This document shows, piece by piece, positions 32,401 to 44,056 of a stretch of 64,000 nt of DNA (position 1 is the first letter of the stretch; each line of letters begins with the position of its first letter). The translations under genes were made by a program, and so were the position numbers. Source of the DNA: Saccharomycopsis fibuligera x Saccharomycopsis cf. fibuligera (Eukaryota > Ascomycota > Saccharomycetes > Ascoideales > Saccharomycopsidaceae); NCBI GenBank assembly GCA_001936135.1, contig CP012819.1, forward strand, positions 2,389,501-2,453,500, read 5' to 3'. The notes below the pieces were generated by a model. It worked only from the letters and a program-made list of their open reading frames with translations, searched no databases and was not told the origin of the DNA.

Positions 32401-33766
32401 TGGAGAGCATGCTCCTTGATAAACGCCCTTGAGCCTCAAAGGCAGCCGCTGCTGCCATCGCCGGCTGCTGCCATCGCCGGCTGCTGTTTAGTTAGACACC
32501 GCCAGCAGAGCTTTTCGCCATGCTGACATAACTTTACAAATTCGAGCACTCGCCAGCGCATCGAACGCAGCGCTGTACCGCAACCGCCGATTGTTCAGAG
32601 CGCTAGTCCCGCTGCGGTAATCAGCGCTGCTGCCGCCGGCGGCGAGTCGACGCACCCACCATGGCCAAATCGCCCCACCAACAGAAAAGATCGCGACGAA
32701 AAGAGCGAAAAGAGCAAAAAGAGCAAAAAGAGCAAAAGCGGTCAAGAAAAAGAAACCGCAACTCTGCTTCAGCTGCCCTGCGGAACGCCCCCTTAGCGTG
32801 ACAGGTGAATTGATAGGGCCTTTTGGGCGCTTTCTGTGCATCCGCTGCGCGATGGGCGGCACCACTGTTCCTCTGCGAACAGACGGTGTGTTCCATGGCG
32901 GTAGAACGTGCCATACCATTTGCACGCTTCTTTCAGTGTTTTCCAGCCCCGAACACAAGTGTGCTTAGCCATGAGTATCTGCTGATATAAATATACACCG
33001 GATGCGCCATGACGCTAGGCCCTGTGCTACGTATGCATGGCCACAATACTCACTGCTGCGTGCGCAGAAGCACCAGTTTCTCCTGCGTGGTTGAGTTTGG
33101 GACAATCGACGACCAATGCGGCCAGCACAAAAACAAGCTTCAGGAAGGCTGTAGGGTCAGCGCATGAAAATGCGCTATGACGCTTTCATGCGCGCTGCCC
33201 TGCTGCGGGACGCTGGAAAACACAGCCAAGCACAGATAGAGGTACTATAGAGCAGTATTACGCAGGACAACAGGCTTTTCTGCCATTTTTTCCCTTTAAA
33301 AAATGTTTTTTTTTTCTGAATTTCTGCCTTTCCCGATTTTCTGTGCAACTTTAGCGTGCAATTGCTGCTCGCACAGCACAATCGTCGCTTTGTATATTAC
33401 CACTATTGTCTGTCATCACCACCAGTTTTTCTTCGTTTCCTCTTTTCTCTCTCTGTCTCTCTGTTGCGCTGCCCAATTTTTTTTTATCTCCATCTGCTTC
33501 TCTTCCTTCTCCCCTTTCTTCCTTTTTCCTGTTTCCCTTTGCAGCGCTCCTTCTCTTCTCTTCTCTTCTCTTTCCCAGCACCCTCCTCCTGGCAGTCCTC
33601 GCGTTCCAACTACAACAGCAGCAACCGCAACTTCTTGCTTCCCTTCTAGCTTTTGTCCGCTTCCCCAAAAGCTTCATTTTCACGCTCATTTGCATCGCTC
33701 AATAAATTCGCCAAAATATCGCCTTCCAACATCCCCCCTCCTAGCCGCCAGCCCCTTCCATCCGCA
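29411..33766. other. 4.36-kb gene-free region upstream of a zinc-finger regulator
   Basis: This is the longest gap in the window. I found no conserved coding frame, tRNA, snRNA or repeat element. The first 2 kb are of average composition. From about 31.7 to 33.3 kb it is GC-rich. It contains a (GC)n run at about 30597-30611, an A tract at 31423-31440, a T tract at 31772-31797 and CACGTGAC at 32041-32048. It also has two copies of a CTGCTGCCATCGCCGG unit at about 32448-32482 and AAAGAGCA repeats at about 32697-32736. TATAAATA at 32986-32993 and a CT-rich leader (about 33400-33740) suggest transcription of the zinc-finger gene starts there, with a 5' UTR of several hundred bases. Confidence 0.6.
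32986..32993 (+). promoter_or_regulatory. Candidate TATA box for the zinc-finger gene
   Basis: TATAAATA lies about 780 bp before the ATG at 33767 and is followed by CT-rich sequence. It would imply a long 5' leader. No experimental support is available here. Confidence 0.35.
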
Positions 33767-36598
33767 ATGAGAAGGAAGTCGAAGAAAAGGGTTTTTCAGT
33801 GCACTGGATATGACAATTGTAGCATGACGTTCACCAGATCTGAGCATCTTGCCAGACACATCAGGAAACATACCGGTGAGCGTCCGTTCCAGTGCCAGTT
33901 TTGCAACAAGTTTTTCTCCAGATTGGATAACCTACGCCAGCACAAGCAAACAGTGCACGCCTATGAGAACAACGTGTTGACTGTTAACCAGTCGGAAGCT
34001 CCTGAACAAGAGGGCATTGGTGCCGCCGGCGCCAGCGTTCTTCCAAATGCACACAGCAACTACAGCGGAAATAACACCAGCAGCGCCAGCAACACCAGCA
34101 ACAACAATGACAACAATAACACCAGCATGATCTACTCTAACGGCATAGGTGGCTATGTGTCTCCCGGAGGTGTCCCTGTTGGTGCTAACCACAGCAGTTC
34201 GATGCAGTACCACAACCACCCCCAGAATCCAGCCGTAAACCCATTCAACCAGAGGCTCCCGTCATTGGCAGATCCGCCAAGTTTCGAAAGCACCTCTGTC
34301 AAATCTTCAAACACCGTAACTTCGGGACACTCAACTTTGAAGAGCGCAATTTTATCCAGCCAATCTGTTAATGGCACGAATAGCGCTAGCGTCGGCAACA
34401 ACAGCAATTACAATAATCCTCCTCCTCCTCCTCCTCCTCCAAACATGAACAGCACGAGTCCTACAAGATCGTTGTATTTCACTTCTCCTCCTGTCAGCAA
34501 TACCCATGCCGCCCAGTCATTCCAGCAGCATCAGTCCACCCTCATAAATTCGAATATTCTTACAAACCCACATTCCCAATTTGGCTCAACGTCTTCCTTC
34601 TCTAAAACTCCACAATACAGGTCAGACTCAAGAAAAAGACCAAGGCCGTTGAATCTTTCCAAAGGTGAGCAGGATATGCAAGCCGGCACTTATAATTCTC
34701 ATAATGCCAAAGGCAGCAATAGTGTCGACGGATCCTCTACCTCATTCTTATCCAAACTTGCCTCTCCTTTCACCAACAATCAAAGTCACCTTTCTGTTAA
34801 TTCTGCCCCGGCGCCTCTGTCCAACATCAACAGCTTTGAAACCGCTTCGGTGTATTCGAATAATAGCTCTTTGAACAATCATGGGGGTGCGCCTTCGGTC
34901 TACTCTAATAACAGTTCGCATACTAATAACAGCGCTAGTTTCAGCACTCCAACTCCCCAGCCGCCACCTATCCCAGGCGACGCCAATACCCACCGTTCTT
35001 CTAGCCCTTCTCTTTCCCCTTACCATTCAAAGTTCTCTCAGTCTGGTTCTCAGCCCTCTTCTCCTTCGTTCAGCAATTTTTCGTCTGCTTCTCATTTCGA
35101 TTCAGTGAAAACTACCCCAGTGTCGAGTGCTTTTAGCTCCACTTCCTCAATAAGATCATCTTTTTCGTCTCTGAGTTCGTCAATGAGTAGCAATGCCAAC
35201 CGCAGAAATATAAACGGTAAATTGAACGGTAGTGGAAATAATGATAATCCATTACCTCCCTTACCGATGGTTTTTTCAAATCAGGCTTCAACATCAAAAT
35301 TATCTGCTTACCAGCAAGCGCAAATTGCAGCCTCAGGTAAAAAACTTCCAATAATCAATGAGAATTTTAACAATGGACACAACATTAGTACTAGTGCTAG
35401 TGCTAGTGCTCGTAGCAGTAATGGCAGCAACTTCCACAATAATCTTAACTATTTTAATAGCACTTTTGGGGCAAATAAAAGAGTTTCTTCATCATCGTCA
35501 AACTCTTGGTTGAGATCCGTATTGAATAACGATGATAAGAGGATGTCTGTTAGATCTGAATTTTCTATAAACTCACAATTTTCTGTCAATTCAGATTCAA
35601 AATTGTATTTACCGCCATCAAAACAGTCACAATTTGATCAAAACAACTCTTTTAACAATAGTGATAACGCTAGGAAACACATATCTCAAGAAGGCCAGCA
35701 AACCTATAGACATGGTCATAGAGTTAGTGATTTGATTAACAATGATGAACCGGAATCAGATTCTTCTTCTGCTAACATGTCAATTAAATACCCAACTATT
35801 TCGTCACTAAGCTTGAATTCCGATCGCCCTGCCTCTAGCAGCCAACCGTCTCACAACAACAGAGTATCGTCCAATCCATTGAGCAAAAAGCCAACGATTT
35901 CAAATATGTTGATTGATGATGATGATGATGTTTCGAGCCGTGCTACTACCACAGGAGTTCCAACACCAACAGAGAAAACATTCAACCGCAGATCTGTTGA
36001 CAATAATTCTAGAGCTTCGGTTATCAACACCACTTTTTCAGCCTCAGACAATAGCAATGCAGATTTCAATTTTACTTCAGACAACGATAGCAGTAGACAG
36101 CCCGGTTTTGATACAGCTCACTTAACTGAAAATGGAAGTGCTACAACGGTTAACTCAGAAACTGCTTCATCAACTGATAATAACTCTATCTCATCTGTTA
36201 AGACTATCCAAACCAGTAAGGAAACTGTACAGCATCCTGAAGCTTCTGAGGACACTCGAATGGCTCTTGATTCTGGAAACAGTTCCTCTAGGCCAGCTTT
36301 GGAATCCAACAACTCATTTGGATCTATTAGCACCAAACTTAGCAGTAACGTTGGAATTTCTTATCATGGTCATATATCTCAGCCAAACAGAAGCAGAGAA
36401 ACTTTCGAAGCTGAAGATGATGAGGTGATTGAAATGGATGTTGATGCCGTGGAAGCTGAAGAGGAAGAGTTTATGAAAAGACAACTCAAATACAGAAATC
36501 CAAATTTGCCGTCTTCCATGGAGTTGCAAAACCAAAAGAATTTTCCAAACAATCAGCAGCGTATTAATTTACCAAATGTGAACAGTTTGGGATTGTGA
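33767..36598 (+). CDS. Two-finger C2H2 transcription factor (Usv1/Rsf2/Rgm1-like)
   Basis: A 943-aa nuclear regulator. The start is the first ATG ([11 protein letters not shown]); the frame extends upstream only to a TTG at 33653 after a stop. Two adjacent C2H2 fingers sit at the very N-terminus (about residues 9-64): CTGYDNC ... [12 protein letters not shown], linker TGERP, then [22 protein letters not shown]. The contact residues match the Msn2/Usv1/Rsf2 class that reads GGGG-containing (STRE-like) sites. The long remainder is Ser/Asn-rich and disordered, with a Pro run at about 220-228 and an acidic patch near the C-terminus ([21 protein letters not shown]). The basic RRKSKKR is a likely nuclear signal. 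The first half is GC-rich and the second AT-rich. The 4.3-kb upstream region suggests complex control. Confidence 0.85.
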   Translation: MRRKSKKRVFQCTGYDNCSMTFTRSEHLARHIRKHTGERPFQCQFCNKFFSRLDNLRQHKQTVHAYENNVLTVNQSEAPEQEGIGAAGASVLPNAHSNYSGNNTSSASNTSNNNDNNNTSMIYSNGIGGYVSPGGVPVGANHSSSMQYHNHPQNPAVNPFNQRLPSLADPPSFESTSVKSSNTVTSGHSTLKSAILSSQSVNGTNSASVGNNSNYNNPPPPPPPPNMNSTSPTRSLYFTSPPVSNTHAAQSFQQHQSTLINSNILTNPHSQFGSTSSFSKTPQYRSDSRKRPRPLNLSKGEQDMQAGTYNSHNAKGSNSVDGSSTSFLSKLASPFTNNQSHLSVNSAPAPLSNINSFETASVYSNNSSLNNHGGAPSVYSNNSSHTNNSASFSTPTPQPPPIPGDANTHRSSSPSLSPYHSKFSQSGSQPSSPSFSNFSSASHFDSVKTTPVSSAFSSTSSIRSSFSSLSSSMSSNANRRNINGKLNGSGNNDNPLPPLPMVFSNQASTSKLSAYQQAQIAASGKKLPIINENFNNGHNISTSASASARSSNGSNFHNNLNYFNSTFGANKRVSSSSSNSWLRSVLNNDDKRMSVRSEFSINSQFSVNSDSKLYLPPSKQSQFDQNNSFNNSDNARKHISQEGQQTYRHGHRVSDLINNDEPESDSSSANMSIKYPTISSLSLNSDRPASSSQPSHNNRVSSNPLSKKPTISNMLIDDDDDVSSRATTTGVPTPTEKTFNRRSVDNNSRASVINTTFSASDNSNADFNFTSDNDSSRQPGFDTAHLTENGSATTVNSETASSTDNNSISSVKTIQTSKETVQHPEASEDTRMALDSGNSSSRPALESNNSFGSISTKLSSNVGISYHGHISQPNRSRETFEAEDDEVIEMDVDAVEAEEEEFMKRQLKYRNPNLPSSMELQNQKNFPNNQQRINLPNVNSLGL

Positions 36599-38511
36599 GC
36601 TAAAGTGTTTTGGTTATTTTCTCTTTTTTTGTTATTTTTTATTTTTTTAAGTTTTTTTTTGTTTTTCAAAAATCTTTTTATTACGTTAGGGGGTCAGTGT
36701 TTTATTTTTACTAATCTGTTATTATTTCGTCTATCTTTCTCCACTTTAATCTTTTTGGACAAAAGTTACCTTGTTTTTGTTTTCTCTACATTTCGTCTGT
36801 TTTCTATGTCTATAGAAAATTATTTCTGATCAAGTTCGTTTTCTTTTTCTATTTTCAAATTTCTTGCTGATATTTGTTTCTTTTCTTTCTATTCAGAAAG
36901 GCCTTGTCAAGAATCGCTAGAAACGCATAGAACTAGTTTTCAAAAAAAAAAAAAAAAAAAAAAAAAATGCAGGGACAAGATTTTTGAATTATGGAGCGCT
37001 GGTAATTTTCCAATATCAACTACAACCTACAAATCTGCCGACACTTAAGGTGAATTAGCTTGCAGGTCGAGTGGCAAATTCACTATTTTCCTGGTTTCTT
37101 ATCTGTCATTGAGTTTTAGAGTATCATTAACTTTGGTATTCCTCAATAATTCTAATTACCTATCTACTAATTAACCCCACTATCAAATCCGTTTCCAGCC
37201 TTCTAATTTTCCCTAGACAGCAACTATTTCATGCATTCATCCATCAATTGACGATATTATAACTTACGCTTTTGATGTCTAGTTATCTTGCGTTGTTTTT
37301 ATTATTTATGTTCTTTTGTTTTTAAAGTTTTCCAATTTTTACTTAGACTTACTACCACAAACTTTTGTTTTTTCCTTTGCAGGACTTACATGAACGCCAT
37401 TTCAGGCATGTTTTGCTGTTTTGAAGGTTATATATCATACAGTTTCTACTTCTTTTGATTCTTTTTCATTATTTGTTCCATCAGTTTGTTTTGAATAATT
37501 TAAAAATTCTTGTTATCTGTTTATTTACACTGTATTCGGCTTAGCTTAATTTTTGCTTGACATTATTGTTCGCTATACACGTTTTCCTGCTATCCAGTTT
37601 TTCATTCATTTTTTTATTCAACCATGCTCTACATATCGTCCGTTATTATGTTCTAATATCAATACATTCCTTAAGACTTTTTCTTTTTAATTACCTGTTA
37701 TTTATCAGATGATCTAAGGTTAAGAGTACATATTGAACAACGTAGTGGATGAAATGAAATGTCAGTATTTAAAAACGGTAGAAATATACATGCAAACACA
37801 AACATTACCACAAACACAAAATACACCATTTTTTACTATTATTGACTTTGTGCTCATCTTAGACCAATAAATTATATTGAGAGCTTTTTGCAAAACAATT
37901 CAAGTTAAGCAAAATATTTCTGCGGGGTTTTAATTGTTGTTACCTATGTATGCAGATATTTTCTGTATTGTTATCAGAGTGTTCACCGTTGTTTGTAGCT
38001 AGTGGCCATGTGACGGTTTTTAGTATTGCTTATTGCTTTATGTTTGAGATGAGTGTTTTCTCTAACGAAACTAACTGCAAAAAGGAAAAAAAATTTTTTT
38101 TTTTTTTTTTTTTTTTCTTTATCTATTAGGGATTAGCAACAAATAGTAAGACTCGACAAGGTGAATTAGGTAAAAAATAAAATAACAATATGGGAGAAAA
38201 ATGATTATATAAGAAAGCCAAGCTCTATTCGCAATTCAAAGATCTCGGTTTGGTATGTAAGCAGCCCAGTAAAATAGAAACTAATGTGGGAGAAGATTGG
38301 AAAGCAAAAAAAGCAGTGTCATTCTATCATATTTGACATTGTAAGTGTATCATAATATAAAGAAAGTAAGACCGAAAAATAAAATAAAATAAAAAAAAAA
38401 AAATGTATTAGAGTAACGCATAACAATGAGAAAAATAAATTCTAAAAAGTTTAAAATCAAGGTGAAGTAAGAAAAACAATGCTTTTCGTTATGTCAAAAA
38501 ATGTCAATCTT
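36599..38511. other. 1.9-kb AT-rich convergent intergenic region
   Basis: Shared 3' flanks of the zinc-finger gene (+) and the coiled-coil gene (-). It is strongly T-rich for the first 300 bp. It carries an A tract at 36942-36967 and an A8-T23 junction at 38086-38116. No gene is visible. Confidence 0.6.
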
Positions 38512-40764
38512 TCAAAAAAACCTTCTCAATCCAGAGTTACTATTTGCCCTAGGTCTTTTGAAAAAACCTTCTGGCTTGTCAAGCCCCAAAAAGGGCTTTT
38601 TGAATTTGTTGTCTACACAGCTTTTGTTATCGTACGTTAAAATGCTTTGTATACTATTGTTTGAAGCTTTAGCGTACAAGTTTATGTTGCTGCGGTTATT
38701 ATTGTAGTTTTGATAGTTTGAGCCAATACTACTATTGCTATTCATTGGTTTTATTGGCTCAGCGAACGGCATATCAGTAGAAAACTTATTGCCCATAACC
38801 ACATTTCTAAAACTGTGAAAAAGGTTAGTGGTATTAGTGTCATTATTGTCACTGATACATAAATTTGCACCAACGGGATTACCAAAAGAATTCTTAGACC
38901 TCTGTTCACTACTTTGTAGTTTTGCCTCTTGTTGACGGATAATTGAAGCGTCCTTCATACTGTAAAGGCTTTCAGAACTATTATTATGCAGAGACGAACC
39001 AAATTCACTATCCCCATGTTGAGCTCTCTTTTTAGGCGACATGTAATTTAAAACATTCGCCGTTTGGTTATCTGCAATCGATCGAAGAGAAGGTTTCTTG
39101 TTGTGTAACTTTCTGAGATCCTCACTACTGCTCTTGCTGCTCTTGCTGCTCTTGCTGCTCTTGCTACTCTTGCTATCAGGTTCAGAAGATCCGCTATCTT
39201 GCTTAATTTTAGGAGTAATGACATACTTTGGGTCAAGTGAGCTATAATCTAATTTAATGGCATTGCAAATTTCTGCTGTAAATGATTCAAGCTCTTCCTG
39301 TGGTAAGCTTTCTTCGACTTCATCAAAAATTTTCAAATCTTTGCTTCTTTCGGTATGCAAATTAGAGGTCTTAGCCATCAGCTTAGCAGCCACAAGACTT
39401 GAATCATAAGTTTCCGGTTTACTATAAACAGGCTTTTCACAGTCAACCACGCGGCTTCTGCCCGCTGAGTGCGTCCCATTTCTAACTGGTCTGCTCATAT
39501 TGACCAACGAAATATTGGTTGCACCAAATAGCTTATTCATTTTACTCTGAGTAATCGGACTTTCTGAGTTATTGGAAAAATTTTCATTACCTGTAGTTGT
39601 TATTCTGAGTGATGAGTTTGATGATTTTTTCTTCAATCCACCTCCAAAAAAGTTTATCTTTAAAGGCGATAGCGGTCGTTGTAATTCACGAAAGAAGCTT
39701 TTGCCAGTTAATGTTTCAACTTCAATCAGGCTTGGCAACTTGCTTTGATCAAAACTTTTGGAATTCATTTCGAGACCAAAATGTTCTGAGATAGAAGTAG
39801 CAGAGGATTTAGGTGATGACTGCAAATTTAATGAAGATGAAGAGTAGTCACTATCAGATTCTGATATGCTGCTCATATTAGTGCTTTGTTTGTCCAACAG
39901 AGTAGTAGAGTTAGGTTTCAGAAACGTATGGCATATGTTTTCTGGGGGATCCAACTTCCTTATTGCTTCACTAAAAGTGCTGGCTTTCAGAAGTTGTGAA
40001 TCATTACTACTAACATCAGTGTCATTACAGTGTGTCTTATGATTCTTGAAAAAGGTAGCGCTGATTGGACTGGACAATTGATTTTGCGCCTTGAACGAAA
40101 AATTGAAATTGACTTTGTCTCCAAAGCCAAAACTTCTGCTTTTTCTGTGATGTTTAAATTTGGTGTTGTTCTTTGAGGATTTCAAGTTGTTAAAAGTGTT
40201 TTCAACTTCGGTATCCAGGATAATCCTCGAGTCTTCTGGAATAGGATTGATTCTTGTGAAATTCGAGGCTTCTTTGGTTAATGCTGGAGTAGCAAGTTGT
40301 CTGCTAGATTGCTGTTGCTGCACGAGGTCTTTCAAAACTTTATTAGACCTTTTCAAGGCTTCCAATTCTCGCACTTGAGCTTTTAAACTACTAATTTCTC
40401 TTTCTTGAGCTTCCATTTTAGACTGCACATCATTGCTATTGTTTAAGTCTTTGATGTCTTGAAGCCCCTCGGACAAATCATTTGCTAAGGACCATAAACT
40501 AATAACCTTAGATCTAAATATTTCATTTTCCTTCATCAACTTTTCAACCTTCTGCTGTTCTTCGTACAATGTCTCGCACAATAGCTTCATCAGATTTTTG
40601 TTGTTTATAGCGTTGTAGACAAAATTATTGTACTTTGCGGTGACATTACCGAGCTTCGAAGTTAACTGTTTTATTTGCTCATTTTTTTCTAGCAACTGTT
40701 TTTCGCTAATTTTCAGTATGGTAACAGTGTCGTTTACTGACAGTTGAGCTTCTGATTGATTCAT
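38512..40764 (-). CDS. N-terminal coiled-coil protein, Ser-rich, unknown
   Basis: A 750-aa protein starting MNQSEAQLSVNDTV. The first 160 residues are heptad-rich coiled coil (LEKNEQIKQLTSKL, EEQQKVEKLMKEN, REISSLKAQVRELEALKRSNKVL). The rest is Ser/Asn-rich and disordered, with a Ser-Lys repeat (SKSSKSSKSSKS at about 525-540), several basic patches and a conserved-looking C-terminal end (FKRPRANSNSGLRRFF). This architecture fits a cytoskeletal, spindle-pole or polarity scaffold, but I recognise no orthologue. The two clusters of Arg/Lys-Ser (HRKSRSF, GRSRVV) look like kinase targets. This is inference only. Confidence 0.7.
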   Translation of the reverse strand: MNQSEAQLSVNDTVTILKISEKQLLEKNEQIKQLTSKLGNVTAKYNNFVYNAINNKNLMKLLCETLYEEQQKVEKLMKENEIFRSKVISLWSLANDLSEGLQDIKDLNNSNDVQSKMEAQEREISSLKAQVRELEALKRSNKVLKDLVQQQQSSRQLATPALTKEASNFTRINPIPEDSRIILDTEVENTFNNLKSSKNNTKFKHHRKSRSFGFGDKVNFNFSFKAQNQLSSPISATFFKNHKTHCNDTDVSSNDSQLLKASTFSEAIRKLDPPENICHTFLKPNSTTLLDKQSTNMSSISESDSDYSSSSLNLQSSPKSSATSISEHFGLEMNSKSFDQSKLPSLIEVETLTGKSFFRELQRPLSPLKINFFGGGLKKKSSNSSLRITTTGNENFSNNSESPITQSKMNKLFGATNISLVNMSRPVRNGTHSAGRSRVVDCEKPVYSKPETYDSSLVAAKLMAKTSNLHTERSKDLKIFDEVEESLPQEELESFTAEICNAIKLDYSSLDPKYVITPKIKQDSGSSEPDSKSSKSSKSSKSSKSSSEDLRKLHNKKPSLRSIADNQTANVLNYMSPKKRAQHGDSEFGSSLHNNSSESLYSMKDASIIRQQEAKLQSSEQRSKNSFGNPVGANLCISDNNDTNTTNLFHSFRNVVMGNKFSTDMPFAEPIKPMNSNSSIGSNYQNYNNNRSNINLYAKASNNSIQSILTYDNKSCVDNKFKKPFLGLDKPEGFFKRPRANSNSGLRRFF

Positions 40765-41546
40765 GTTGGGAATCCTTTATATAATGATTCCCCAATCAAA
40801 AATTGATATGATGAACAAAAAAGTTCCAGAACTTGCAAAATAGGCAATGTGTATATTCATGTCAAACTAAAATTTGCTTATATTCTTCATATTTTCGGCA
40901 TAATCAGGAACATCTGTGCTATATATGTGCAAGCCAAGCTCCATGATATCGTCCTTCACTGCGGTGCTTTAAGGTAGCGCCAAAAATTATCTGCGGATGG
41001 GGCGCTATACTGCAACTCTTATGAAACAATGTGATATATTCACGTGATATATTATCTAGGCTTTTGCATAATTTGTTCGAGGCCCCCGACAAAGTGCAAC
41101 TCATCTAACGCTCCTTCGCAGCAGCTGCAGTTGGTTTGAGAACCCCAAGTCAGTGGATTTTTGCTTAGTCAATTATCAATTGAGTTCCTGATATCTACTG
41201 CAATTTGTGAGTTTTGACGGGCGTGGCTGATTACCACATGAATGGCTTCCATCTTGATGCCGCTAATAATATCTCCGCATATATCCAACCAAATGAGGCG
41301 AAATAAGAAAACTTTTTCAATTGTCTGAAAAGAACCAAAAATAGCAGTATGTAATATTTTTTAATGTTACCGGTAAAGCACCCACAGATTCGGAATAGCG
41401 CTAAATTGGATCATATGACTGCACCGGGTAAACTACACCGGTTAACGCACATAAACAGCTTAACCATCAACTAGAATTTATTAAAATCTACAATACAAAA
41501 CAGTTAGTCTAAAAGTAACAAGTGATAACTCACGTAAATTATGTTA
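40765..41546. other. Intergenic region between coiled-coil gene and DCP1
   Basis: Promoter of the coiled-coil gene and 3' flank of DCP1. It contains CACGTGAT at about 41041-41048 and two ACCGG-TAA-like motifs at about 41370-41445. No gene is visible. Confidence 0.55.
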
Positions 41547-42449
41547 TTAGTTACCAACAGCATATTGAATAAACCGGAAAAAAACATCACGGTCCTTCTC
41601 ATTATGGATCCATAGACCATAAACGTCACCTAATGTATTTCTGACCATTAATAGGTCATTAGCGTTTTGAATTTCATAATTCATCCCATGGTAAAAATCT
41701 GCGTATTTAGAAGTAATCCTTTTGGGAATTATGCCTAGGGATATGTTCTTTGGATTATTTCTATTGATGATCATTAATCCGTGATTGTAATTGTCTCTCA
41801 ACTTCAATTCATCGTTAGAAAGGTACGAGTGAATAGGATCCTGGTCTATATTTCTTTCATAAAATATCAATGCTCCTTGATAATCCAACTTCTCCCACTC
41901 ATCCGTGTCTGAGTTGAACTTGTACACCACTGCATGGGGTGTTTGATGAATAATTTGTTTAAGTTTTGGATCATATTTACCAACGAAATTAAAATTGAGA
42001 ATACGGCGGTAAAGCTCTAAAGTCATTTGGTTTTTTTCTTTGGGATTATTATTGATAACATTGCGCATTTGATCTGTAATTTTCTGAACTTGTGCTTGTG
42101 TTTGTGGTACACTTCCTGCTACTTGGCCATTCACCAAGGGGGCTACCGATGTTGCAGTAGTTGTCGTTGTAGTAGAGGCTGTTGCAGCAGAAGGCTGTTG
42201 AGGATAGTGGACAATTGCATTTTGAGGTAATGCATGTGGTGAATTATGTTGCTGTTGCTGTTGATGTTGCTGAGGAAATTGCTGCTGTTGATATTGCTGT
42301 GGTTGCTGATGCTGCATTTGTTGTTGTGCCGACGGCGACGGCACCTGCTGGTGAGGCAAAAATTGCTGGTAAAGCAAAGGTTGTTGTGGAGCTGCGTAGG
42401 ACATCAATGGAGTAGCAGTACCCGTGGAAGCGGGAGAGGGCGTAAACAT
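41547..42449 (-). CDS. DCP1: mRNA-decapping enzyme subunit 1
   Basis: A 300-aa cofactor that activates Dcp2 to remove the 5' cap, acting in the cytosol and P-bodies. The first 115 residues are a Gln-rich, disordered extension (Q/P/H repeats). It is absent or shorter in S. cerevisiae Dcp1 (231 aa). The EVH1-like Dcp1 domain fills the rest: LELYRRILNFNFVGKYDPK, HQTPHAVVYKF, EWEKLDYQGALIFYER, HGLMIINRNNPKNISLGIIP and VYGLWIHNEKDR. The aromatic Tyr/Trp residues of the Pro-rich-ligand site are present. S. cerevisiae DCP1 has an intron; this one reads as a single exon from an ATG. Poly-Gln expansions fit P-body aggregation. Confidence 0.94.
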   Translation of the reverse strand: MFTPSPASTGTATPLMSYAAPQQPLLYQQFLPHQQVPSPSAQQQMQHQQPQQYQQQQFPQQHQQQQQHNSPHALPQNAIVHYPQQPSAATASTTTTTTATSVAPLVNGQVAGSVPQTQAQVQKITDQMRNVINNNPKEKNQMTLELYRRILNFNFVGKYDPKLKQIIHQTPHAVVYKFNSDTDEWEKLDYQGALIFYERNIDQDPIHSYLSNDELKLRDNYNHGLMIINRNNPKNISLGIIPKRITSKYADFYHGMNYEIQNANDLLMVRNTLGDVYGLWIHNEKDRDVFFRFIQYAVGN

Positions 42450-42892
42450 AATATGCTGGTTTTTTGTTTTTGGTCTGGTATTGATAGATGCTGATGATGT
42501 TAGTGATAATTTGAGGAAGAGATACCAACACTACCTGCGTCTATTTTCTACTTTATCATCGAGGATTCCTTACGAGCTCGATATTCAGTCATGTGATCTG
42601 ACATCTGGTTTGTATTTAACTCCAATATGCGCATGCTGCAATATGTCTTTAACTCATGAGCTTTACAGAATAAGTAGAGCCTGAATTGTTCTATATCAGT
42701 CGGCCGAAGAGCTTATACTCTGAAATGAAGTAGCTCTTTCGCAAAAATCAAAAATTAGCATAACCTGTATTGATCAAACGGCCAGTCGTTAGGCCGTCAT
42801 TCCAAAATATCTATAAATGTTAAAGACAAAAAAAAAACAGAATTAAAATAGATTAATGTTTTGTCAACGCCAAAAATACACTCCATAATAAA
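42450..42892. other. DCP1 promoter and 3' flank of the GH17 gene
   Basis: AT-rich, with a CATGTGAT motif at about 42590-42597. Nothing else is visible. Confidence 0.5.
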
Positions 42893-44056
42893 CTAGCTGA
42901 GAATTCCAAAACTTTGTTCCACATTCAAGTAGCCTTTAGCTTTCCAGTAATCGTTGAAAGCAGTGAACAACAACGTTTGTGATCCAGCCTTTTCCTTTAT
43001 GCTAGCTATGGCTGTCTTTTGGTTTTCCGCACTTGGAATTGCTTTACCGTTGGTGTCACCGCTGGAAGGCCAGCCAGACTCGGTGACTAAAATACTACTT
43101 TCATCAACACTACAATAGCTTGCTATATCCTTAATTTGCTTCTTTACCCATTCGCCAGCTTTATCGGCAGACGTTTCCGTGCTGAAATATGCATGAGCAT
43201 TGACGGCGATAAAATCGCCAGCAGAGCAGAGATCTTTGTTGGACAATACCGCATTCTGAGTATCCACCGTTGTAACTTTGCCTGTGAACCCTTTGCTTTT
43301 TAGTATGTTTTTTGCTTTACTAACATAAGATTTCATTTGACTAGCAGCGACGGTACCGCTGTTCACTAATTCATTCCCCACGGTGACCGCATAAATGTCA
43401 TCCCAGGAACCGTGTTTCGAAACTGCGTCAGCAATATCATTTGCTGAAGATTCTATTTTGCTCATGTCAAAAATGCCAGCAAGGATTTTTTGGCTATCAG
43501 ATTTTGCCTGTAGTGCATATTCTAATTGCGAACAGTCGGTTGCATATAGTCTAATAACCTTGAACAGAGCAAGCTGTTTAAAATCTGATTTCACTTGGTC
43601 CAAGGATTTGCAACCTGAGGTGCTGTATGGAGAGTATGTGATACCTTTGCTTTCTCCAGATCCAACAGTGCCCAATTTGCTTGAGTGAGAGGAAGGAGAT
43701 GTAGAAGAAGAGCTAGAGATAGAATAACTTGACTGTGACGATGACAAGGTAGTCGTTCGCTTTGTTGACATTGTGGGAGCGCTTGTAGCGGAAGCCTGGG
43801 TGGTAAAAACGGAAGATTGGGACTTCAGTGCAGACGAATTTTCTGACAGAGAAACAAAATCAGTTTGTACATTTTTTTGTTGCACGCCGTCACCACTGTC
43901 AACATAAACAGTAGTAGTTTGATAAGTATCAACAGTAACAAGATTAACTTGTGTTTTTAACTGTGCTTGTCTCTTGTGTATATGCCGCTGTGCCAAGGAA
44001 CAGCCCATCAAAACAGAGGCTATTATAGCTCTTAAAGTGACTTGTGTAAATATCAT
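42893..44056 (-). CDS. Cell-wall beta-1,3-glucanase-like protein, GH17 (Scw4/Scw10/Mp65 type)
   Basis: A 387-aa secreted wall protein, almost exactly the length of S. cerevisiae Scw4/Scw10. A signal peptide (about 1-22) is followed by a Kex2 site (HIHKR at 25-29) and a Ser/Thr-rich linker (about 70-130). The GH17 domain runs from GITYSPYSTSGCKS (138) to the C-terminus. The acid/base Glu229 lies in VGNELVN and the nucleophile Glu326 in VTESGWPSSGD. Also present are VIRLYATDC, SWDDIYAVTVG, FIAVNAHAYFS and LFTAFNDYWK. The family remodels glucan in the wall, and C. albicans Mp65 is a major mannoprotein antigen. Assignment within the SCW4/SCW10 pair is not possible. Confidence 0.93.
   Translation of the reverse strand: MIFTQVTLRAIIASVLMGCSLAQRHIHKRQAQLKTQVNLVTVDTYQTTTVYVDSGDGVQQKNVQTDFVSLSENSSALKSQSSVFTTQASATSAPTMSTKRTTTLSSSQSSYSISSSSSTSPSSHSSKLGTVGSGESKGITYSPYSTSGCKSLDQVKSDFKQLALFKVIRLYATDCSQLEYALQAKSDSQKILAGIFDMSKIESSANDIADAVSKHGSWDDIYAVTVGNELVNSGTVAASQMKSYVSKAKNILKSKGFTGKVTTVDTQNAVLSNKDLCSAGDFIAVNAHAYFSTETSADKAGEWVKKQIKDIASYCSVDESSILVTESGWPSSGDTNGKAIPSAENQKTAIASIKEKAGSQTLLFTAFNDYWKAKGYLNVEQSFGILS

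Noticed and set aside
30437-33249. Frames of 60-190 codons in the region upstream of the zinc-finger gene
   Set aside because: No recognisable motif, mostly non-ATG starts, and poly-Lys or poly-Phe where A/T tracts are read.
33653-33766. 38-residue N-terminal extension of the zinc-finger regulator
   Set aside because: It would begin at a TTG right after an in-frame stop. The first ATG is 33767, just before the basic stretch and fingers.
40008-40014. Exact TACTAAC on the plus strand
   Set aside because: It lies antisense inside the coiled-coil gene with no suitable exon nearby, so it is chance.
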